Notes under the pieces: generated by a model
The model's database searches: none
What the model saw: only the letters and a program-made list of their open reading frames with translations
What the model was told of the DNA's origin: nothing
In this document: positions 58,438-64,000 of the stretch, piece after piece
Numbering within the stretch: position 1 is the stretch's first letter
Layout: each line of letters starts with the position of its first letter
Position numbers and translations under genes: made by a program
Assembly (NCBI GenBank): GCA_029168955.1
Contig: JAPDOI010000877.1
Span: 124,001-188,000 of the forward strand
Source: Aplectana chamaeleonis
Lineage: Eukaryota > Nematoda > Chromadorea > Rhabditida > Cosmocercidae
Reading direction: 5' to 3'
DNA: 64,000 nt

Positions 58438-59210
58438 TTTGCATAGTGTCTCTTGTCTCTCACGTGTTTTCTAACATTTGTTGGTTTTTAAATGCTATAC
58501 GTGTTTTATAACGATCGTTTTTTATTTTCAGGATAAGCGGGAATCGCCGGCGTTCGAGTCGTCAACAAAAAAAAATCGGACATGACCCATATTCATTAAA
58601 AGGTTTCAGGAAAAGTTAAACAACAAATAGAAACATCATCCAAACAGTTTGTTTTGTTGTTAACATCAAAGAAACAGTTTAAACAAAAAAATATTTATAA
58701 AAACGTCTACTGAGGGTTTTTTTTGGAGATCCGGGCCAGCCAAACAATAAAAACAATCGTGAAAAGATTCACGATTAATGAAGAACTTGCTAGAAAAGTC
58801 AAAAGTCAGTAACGTACACTAAATACAGGTTCTAATCAGGTAAAACAACGAAATAATAAAAAACATTGAAATTTGGGGGTTCCTAATCGTTGCCGACGAT
58901 TCCCGCTATCCCTGAAATAATAGATTTGCAGTCGGTCGTAACATAACAAACCTAGCATTCAGGGACTTGAAACTGTTGAAAAAAACGCAAGAAGTAAGAA
59001 AAACCGGGGAAAATTGAGCAAACCCCATGTCATCACCTTATGAGGGGGTGGCGCTGAAGCTTGTAAGAAACGGATGCGTAGCGTGCCCGCAACGCGAGTA
59101 CGCAATAACACACACTAGATTCAACCCCGAACCAGAGGATACATGACGCTATAATACAGATCCAGAATTCCAGGGCATTTCAAGGCGCTATTAGGGATGT
59201 GGGGGCACTG
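58438..59210. other. AT-rich DNA with short inverted repeats
   Basis: TTTCAGGATAAGCGGGAATC near 58526-58545 is mirrored by GATTCCCGCTATCCCTG near 58901-58917, each preceded on its own strand by an acceptor-like TTTCAG. This looks like inverted pieces of one exon boundary. Nothing else is recognised. Confidence 0.45.
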
Positions 59211-59841
59211 ACAAGACGTTGAAGCTAGGACTTTTTCAGGCGCCACCGTCTACCGTTACAGGTAATCGTGGCGGGACCGCTTCGCCATCAATTGGCAGCA
59301 AGCCGAGAGAGCGAAGCGAATGCTCCAGAAAACGACTTGCGACAGCGAACACGGGTGTTTGGGCCCCTTTTCTGTTTGTCAGCAGTTCATTAGTTAGTCA
59401 GATTTCGATAAATCGAATATACCATAAGTATAAGGCTGCAATATGGACTTAAACAGGTTAGTGCCCTTATTGTAAACTTATTTAGCAAAAAAAGTGATAA
59501 CAAACTTGTGCTCAGCATCGAAGAATACTTTTCTGAGCGAATTTCCTGTTAATTTAGGGTCACAGGCGTTAACATCCTTATGCATCGACACACAATTGCC
59601 CGTAGATCAGTGTAAGAAACTCGAATTCATGTTAGGTACCTGCCAAGGAGAAGTTTTAGGCAAGCTATGTCATTCTCAATCAACAGAACAGGTCTGCAAG
59701 AACCTGACTTTGCATTCGCGGCAGTTCGCTGCTCTTTGCTGTGTCTTAGCTTGCTGCCAGTGAATTTTCAGGTGGTCCCGAAACGATTGTCTGTAACGGT
59801 AGACGATGACGCCTGAGAAAGTCCTAGCTTTGACGTCTTGT
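59211..59841. mobile_element. Non-autonomous DNA element with approximately 70-bp TIRs
   Basis: The ends are inverted repeats: ACAAGACGTTGAAGCTAGGA at 59211 and the inverse at 59841 (ACAAGACGTCAAAGCTAGGA), continuing through TCAGGCG, CGTCTACCGTTACAG and AATCGT..CGGGACC. Internal ORF 59494-59763 (89 codons, ten or so Cys, including DTQLPVDQCKKLEF) is open, but has no recognised family. No target duplication was identified. Confidence 0.7.
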
Positions 59842-59843
59842 GG

Positions 59844-60148
59844 CAGGGTCTGCGGGGTTGTGAAATTTTTAAACAGGAGGTGGGTCGGAAAATTTTTGAC
59901 CCGAAATGGAAGGCTAGGGGGATAGCAAAAATTTCGGACCAAGAATAAAAATTTCTACAAGTCAAAAAATAGAAATCACTCCCCACCATCGAAAAAGTTC
60001 AACAGTTTTTCAGCAAAAAAAGTTGCGAAAATCACACCTCGGGGGGGGGGTTGCAAAAATTTTTGTTTTTTTTTTTGGAAAAAAATTGTTGGCCAGGAGG
60101 GGGATCGTTCCGATTTCGGAAAATTACACAACGCTCTGCTTGACCCTG
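59844..60148. mobile_element. Small hAT-like element, 305 bp
   Basis: The left end CAGGGTCTGCGGGGTTGTGA and the inverted right end CAGGGTCAAGCAGAGCGTTG are similar, and both continue into AATTTT. It contains an 11-G run near 60042. The flanks do not form an obvious duplication. A further inverted copy of the right terminus, CAGGGTCAAGCGGAGCGTTG, starts at 60296. The termini resemble the 22421-23306 element (CAGGGTTGAGCAGAGC). Confidence 0.45.
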
Positions 60149-60344
60149 TAGACAGGCCCCGCAGCCGCCCATTCCGAAGTTCTGCGTCGTGTATAACTGC
60201 TCGGTAAAGCTTTAGATCGCGTTTTTCAAGGGCAACTGTTTCTTTTAGTGCATAAGCGCGGTGAGACTCGGCTATTTCGCGGCGGGGCCTATCTTCAGGG
60301 TCAAGCGGAGCGTTGTGTAATTTTCCGAAACAATCATTACGCGG

Positions 60345-60515
60345 CAAGCAGGCATTTCGCGGCCATTTCGCGGCGAGCATTATTTGGCGGCTATTTTGCG
60401 GCGAGCATTATTTAGCGGCTATTTCGCGGCGAGAATCATTTGGCGACTATTTCGCGGCTATTACGCGGCAAGCAGGCATTTCTCGGCTATTTCGCGGCTA
60501 TTTCTCGGTCAAACT
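60345..60515. repeat. Short tandem array of ATTTCGCGGC units
   Basis: Imperfect units of 11-25 bp: ATTTCGCGGCGAGCATT, ATTTGGCGGCT, ATTTAGCGGCT, ATTACGCGGCAAGCAGGC. It lies just inside the CAGGGTCAAGC terminus at 60296, the same position as the subterminal motif arrays of the larger hAT elements. This explains the two overlapping ORFs here. Confidence 0.7.
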
Positions 60516-62532
60516 CTTGGAGTACGGGCTGTCTCATGCCCACCCTACGCTGATTCGTATCGTGCACGACTTTGCGAGGGTTGTTCAGCACAGGCCTCGG
60601 TCAATAGTGAATGTGAGTGTCTCCAAAAACATTTCTTGACACAAAATTTCTTTATACCTTTAACAGGAATTGATTTTCACTCGGTTTTGTGACTGTAGAG
60701 ATTTGAATTTGGCGTGATAATCTGTTTCTCTCGTTTCTAAAGACGAGTTATTTATTTATTTACTCAATACGCTACATAAGGTAGACGTGAAAAAAAACGG
60801 GCGTAGAGTATGATACACCAGAAAAACAATTTTAAAAGTTACCACGCAAGAGAAATACTCGTACCTTTGCATTTGAAAGAAGCAAAAGAATGGGATACAT
60901 AAATCCGAATCTAATTTTGAGGAGGCGAATGCTGAACCAGCCTAACATTTGAAACTGTTCGATCTGAGATTATGTTTGAGAACCCCATAACGAATTTTCT
61001 CCGAGTTTCCACGAGTAGAATTATGACTTTCTTTGTAGAAAAAGTTATATCCACATATTCCAACAATAAAGTTCTTCTCAAAATATTCTTGAGTTTCTGA
61101 AATTCGCACTGCTTAGAGTAACGTCCAGGGTTAAACGGAATTCAAATTTCAGAGTATTCCTCGTTTATTGATCTTCCTGTAAATATTGATTTCTTACTCT
61201 CTCAGGAGACAACGATTTCTGATTTTCTTGAATATTTTTTCTTGTTTCTAAATTATTGTCGTGAACATTTTTCGGAAGAGCTCAAATAATTAATTTCATT
61301 GGAAAGTTGTTTTTTCGTTTTTGAATTCTATGAGCATTGTGCTTTTCGTGAAGAAAAGGTACTCTCCATTTCGCTTGATTTTTGGCAAACCATCGCCGCT
61401 GAGCATTTGAAAAATACAAGTCTTTGCTCAAAACCAAAACAATTGGTTTCTCTACGGAAAATACGAGTAAAGCTTGAGCTCATGGAAACGCATTTAGGAG
61501 TGAGAAGGTGATTTTTACAATTTCCGATTAACACCTTCCAAATTTTAGGAAAGGCAAATTGTTGCAAATCTGGAAGAACACAATCATTATAGAAGAGCCG
61601 AACGCCTCTCGAGATTTTGGCCGGTTGCACACGACCACCGTCTGATGGGAATGACGACTCATCCCTTTTTCCACAACAATTCATCAGTTTTTTTAGCCGA
61701 GCTGAACTGTTCGAATTACTCGCAAGCAACTACTTTTCTCGAAAGTGCCATTTTAAATTGACATTTTCTTCGGAGTGAAACTGCGTTTGATTTATAATCA
61801 GTACAATACCAAAAGTTTTTTTGAGGACTCGTTCCAACGAAAATGTGAATCTTGCATAAAAGTACCAGGTTTGAGAGGTCGCGCGCTGATGAAAGTGAGC
61901 TTTCCGCGCAATTCATTGGCTTCCACCGCGCGTCGTTTAGCCGGAAATTGAGTCATAGAAAGGCGACCAATTGGAGAAGGAATGGAAGTGTTGAGAAATG
62001 GCTTCGAGCAGTTGACAGTTAGTAGCGTCAGGTCGCGGCGATTTGGCAATTGGGTTGCAGCGTGTCCTGGTCGACGGCGACCGGGTGGCGCCTGGTCTTC
62101 AACTCGAAGATTAACTGGCATTGAATTGACAAACTTTTGCTGCAGATTTCCGTGTAGAAAATTCCCGGGAAAGAGCAAATAACAGGACTGTCGAAAAAGT
62201 GCACACCTGGGAAGGTGAGCGAAAATCATTCAGATGCACTCACTGATCCAGAAATTTGGAAACACCACCAATGTCGGAAATAACAGCTACGAACGAGCAC
62301 AAAAAGACCTGTGCGGCCCTAAACCTGAGTGTTCCGCTCACGCCACCGCCCACTCCTTTCAACCGGTACCGATCCGTAAACTACTTAAAACCCGGCTTTA
62401 GGGGTAACAGCATACATCCAGGAGGTTAAAATCCACTCCGCTCAACAAAACTTACCCCATTTGGTAATCGATTGCCTTCTTATAGTCGGGTTTCCAGTCA
62501 TGAGTGGACATGTTCATGTTCTTAAAAGGGGG
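60516..62532. other. Intergenic, no gene supported
   Basis: Several overlapping ORFs on both strands (61299-61511 plus, 61729-61328 minus, 62229-61798 minus) show no domain, splice pattern or clear coding bias. 62040-62100 is GC-rich. Confidence 0.35.
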
Positions 62533-64000
62533 TGGGAGTGCGCAGGACGCCGTAGAAAATGTGACGGGACCCCAGTGGGGTGCGCAGGACCACGCAGAAG
62601 GTGTGCGGAACCCTAGGAGGAGTGCGCAGGACCCCGTAGAAAGTGTGCGGGACCTCAGTGGGAGTGCGCAGGACGCCGTAGAAAGTGTGCGGGAGCACAG
62701 TGGGAGTGCGAAGGACCCCGCAGAAAGTGTGCGGAGCCCTAGTAGGAATGCGCAGGACGCCGTAGAAAGCGTGTGGGATCACAGTGGGAGTGCGCAGGAC
62801 GCCACTGAAGATGTACGGTACCCCAGTGGTAATGCGCAGGACGTCGCAGAAAGTATGCGGGCCCTAGTGGAAGAGCGCTGGACTCCGCAGGAAGTGTGCG
62901 GGACCTCAGTGGGAGTGCACAAGACCCCGCAGAAAGTGTGCGGAACCCTAGTATTAGTGCGCAGGACGCCGTAGAAAGTGTGCGGGATTACAGTGGGAGT
63001 GCGCAGGACGCCGTAGAAAATGTGACGGGACCCCAGTGGGGTGCGCAGGACCACGCAGAAGGTGTGCGGAACCCTAGTAGGAGTGCGCAGGACCCCGTAG
63101 AAAGTGCGCGGGATCTCAGTGGGAGTGCGCAGGAAGCCGTAGAAAGTGTGCGGGAGCACAGTGGGAGTGCGCAAGACCCCGCAGAAAGTGTGCGGAACCC
63201 TAGTATGAGTGCGCAGGACGCCGTAGAAAGTGGGCGGGAGCACAGTTGGAGTGCGCAGGACGCCGTAGAAAGTGTTCTGTACCCCAGTTGTAGTGCGCAG
63301 GGCCCCGTAGAAAGTGTGCGCGACATCAGTGGGAGTGCGCAGGACGCCGTAGAAAGTGTTCGGTACCCCAGTGGTAGTGCGCAGGACCCCGTAGAAAGTG
63401 TGCGGAACCCTAGGAGGAGTGCGCAGGACTCGGTAGAAAGTGTGCGGGACCACAGTGGGAGTGCGCAGGACGCCACAGAAAGTGTGCGGGACCTCAGTGG
63501 AAGTGCGCAGGAAGCCGTAGAAAGTGTGCGGGAACACAGTCGGAGTGCGCAGGACCTCGCAGAAAGTGTGCGGAACCCTAGTAGGAGTGCGCAGGACGCC
63601 GTAGAAAGTGCTCGGTACCCCAGTGGTAGTGCGCAGGACCCCGTAGAAAGTGTGCGGGAGCACAGTGGCAGTCCGCAGGACCCCGAAGAAGGTGTGCGGG
63701 ACCTCAGTGGGAGTGCGCAGGACGCCGTAGAAAGTGTTCGGTACCCCAGTGGTAGTGCGCAGGACCCCGTAGAAAGTGTGTGCGGGAGCACGGTGGCAGT
63801 CCGCAGGACCGTCGAAAGTGTGCGGGATCTCGGTGGGAGTGCGCAGGAAGCCGTAGAAAGTGTGCGGGAGCACAGTGGGAGTGCGCAAGACCCGCAGAAA
63901 GTGTGCGGAACCCTAGTATGAGTGCGCAGGACGCCGTAGAAAGTGTGCGGGAGCACAGTGGGAGTGCGCAGGACGCCGTAGAAAGTGTGCGGGACCACAG
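62533..64000. repeat. 42-bp minisatellite, open to the window edge
   Basis: About 35 units of 42 bp (core GTGGGAGTGCGCAGGACGCC, then GTAGAAAGTGTGCGGGA). As 42 is divisible by three, most frames stay open for hundreds of codons: the plus strand gives a 14-residue repeat SAQDAVESVREHSG, the minus strand one such as RTPTVLPHTFYGVL. Frames are broken by 1-nt differences near 62530, 62875, 63787 and 63890. A unique block (GTAGAAAATGTGACGGGACC) recurs 461 bp apart (about 11 units), showing higher-order duplication. I treat this as a non-coding minisatellite; a repetitive secreted protein cannot be excluded because the array leaves the window. Confidence 0.88.

Noticed and set aside
62779..63888. 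Minus-strand 369-codon ORF as the main gene of the right end
   Set aside because: The 42-bp period keeps nearly every frame open on both strands; length alone is not evidence, and frames break at single-base differences.
62533..64000. CRISPR array
   Set aside because: Units are contiguous without unique spacers, and the sequence is eukaryotic.

Overview
This window looks like repeat-rich nuclear DNA from a nematode, most likely a clade V (strongylid-like) parasite. The reasons are: two intron-containing actin loci whose first exon reads [10 protein letters not shown], the usual nematode actin start; short introns of about 55-60 bp with TTTCAG-type acceptors; and RTE, CR1, mariner and non-autonomous hAT elements of the kind common in such genomes. 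There is no bacterial operon structure. I saw no intact protein-coding gene with confident function; almost every recognisable coding region is broken by small indels or insertions.

Layout. 1-3565 is a satellite array of about 25 units (145 bp or 135-136 bp) with a 426-bp higher-order period. 4.6-5.3 kb (minus) is a retropepsin-like fragment. 5.4-13.4 kb is a retrotransposon nest: a rearranged CR1 fragment, a minus-strand RTE element (copy 1, 6053-9321) and a plus-strand CR1 (9360-13364) split by a 612-bp hairpin element at a TTAA site. 13.5-15.2 kb holds a minus-strand gag-like remnant, 18.3-19.1 kb a dead mariner transposase, and 19-23.3 kb small DNA elements. 23.3-24.0 kb has a weak three-exon gene model. 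27.05-27.94 kb is a 0.9-kb palindrome whose right arm overlaps a Cys-rich exon.

29.6-38.9 kb carries two divergent actin copies (A minus, B plus) with the same six-exon structure. Copy B has a 2.26-kb hAT-type element in intron 3. 33.6-44.5 kb is dominated by two copies of one hAT family (each with an internal tRNA-like module) and two copies of a longer-TIR element, one inside the other. 44.7-45.1 kb and 54.5-57.0 kb are copies of another repeat, the second split by a 1.95-kb hAT element. 47.6-51.8 kb is RTE copy 2, with an 11-bp target-site duplication and a 722-bp MITE inside. 57.4-60.5 kb holds further palindromes and small elements. 62.5-64.0 kb is a 42-bp minisatellite that runs off the end.

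The elements date one another. For several insertions the uninterrupted target is also present in the window, so boundaries and target-site duplications can be read directly: MITE in RTE copy 2 versus copy 1; hAT in actin B versus actin A; hAT in the 54-kb repeat versus the 45-kb repeat; hAT in the 40-kb element versus the 43-kb element. Both actin loci and both RTE copies differ from coding consensus mainly by 1-5 nt indels, so residual long-read error should be excluded before any locus is called a pseudogene.
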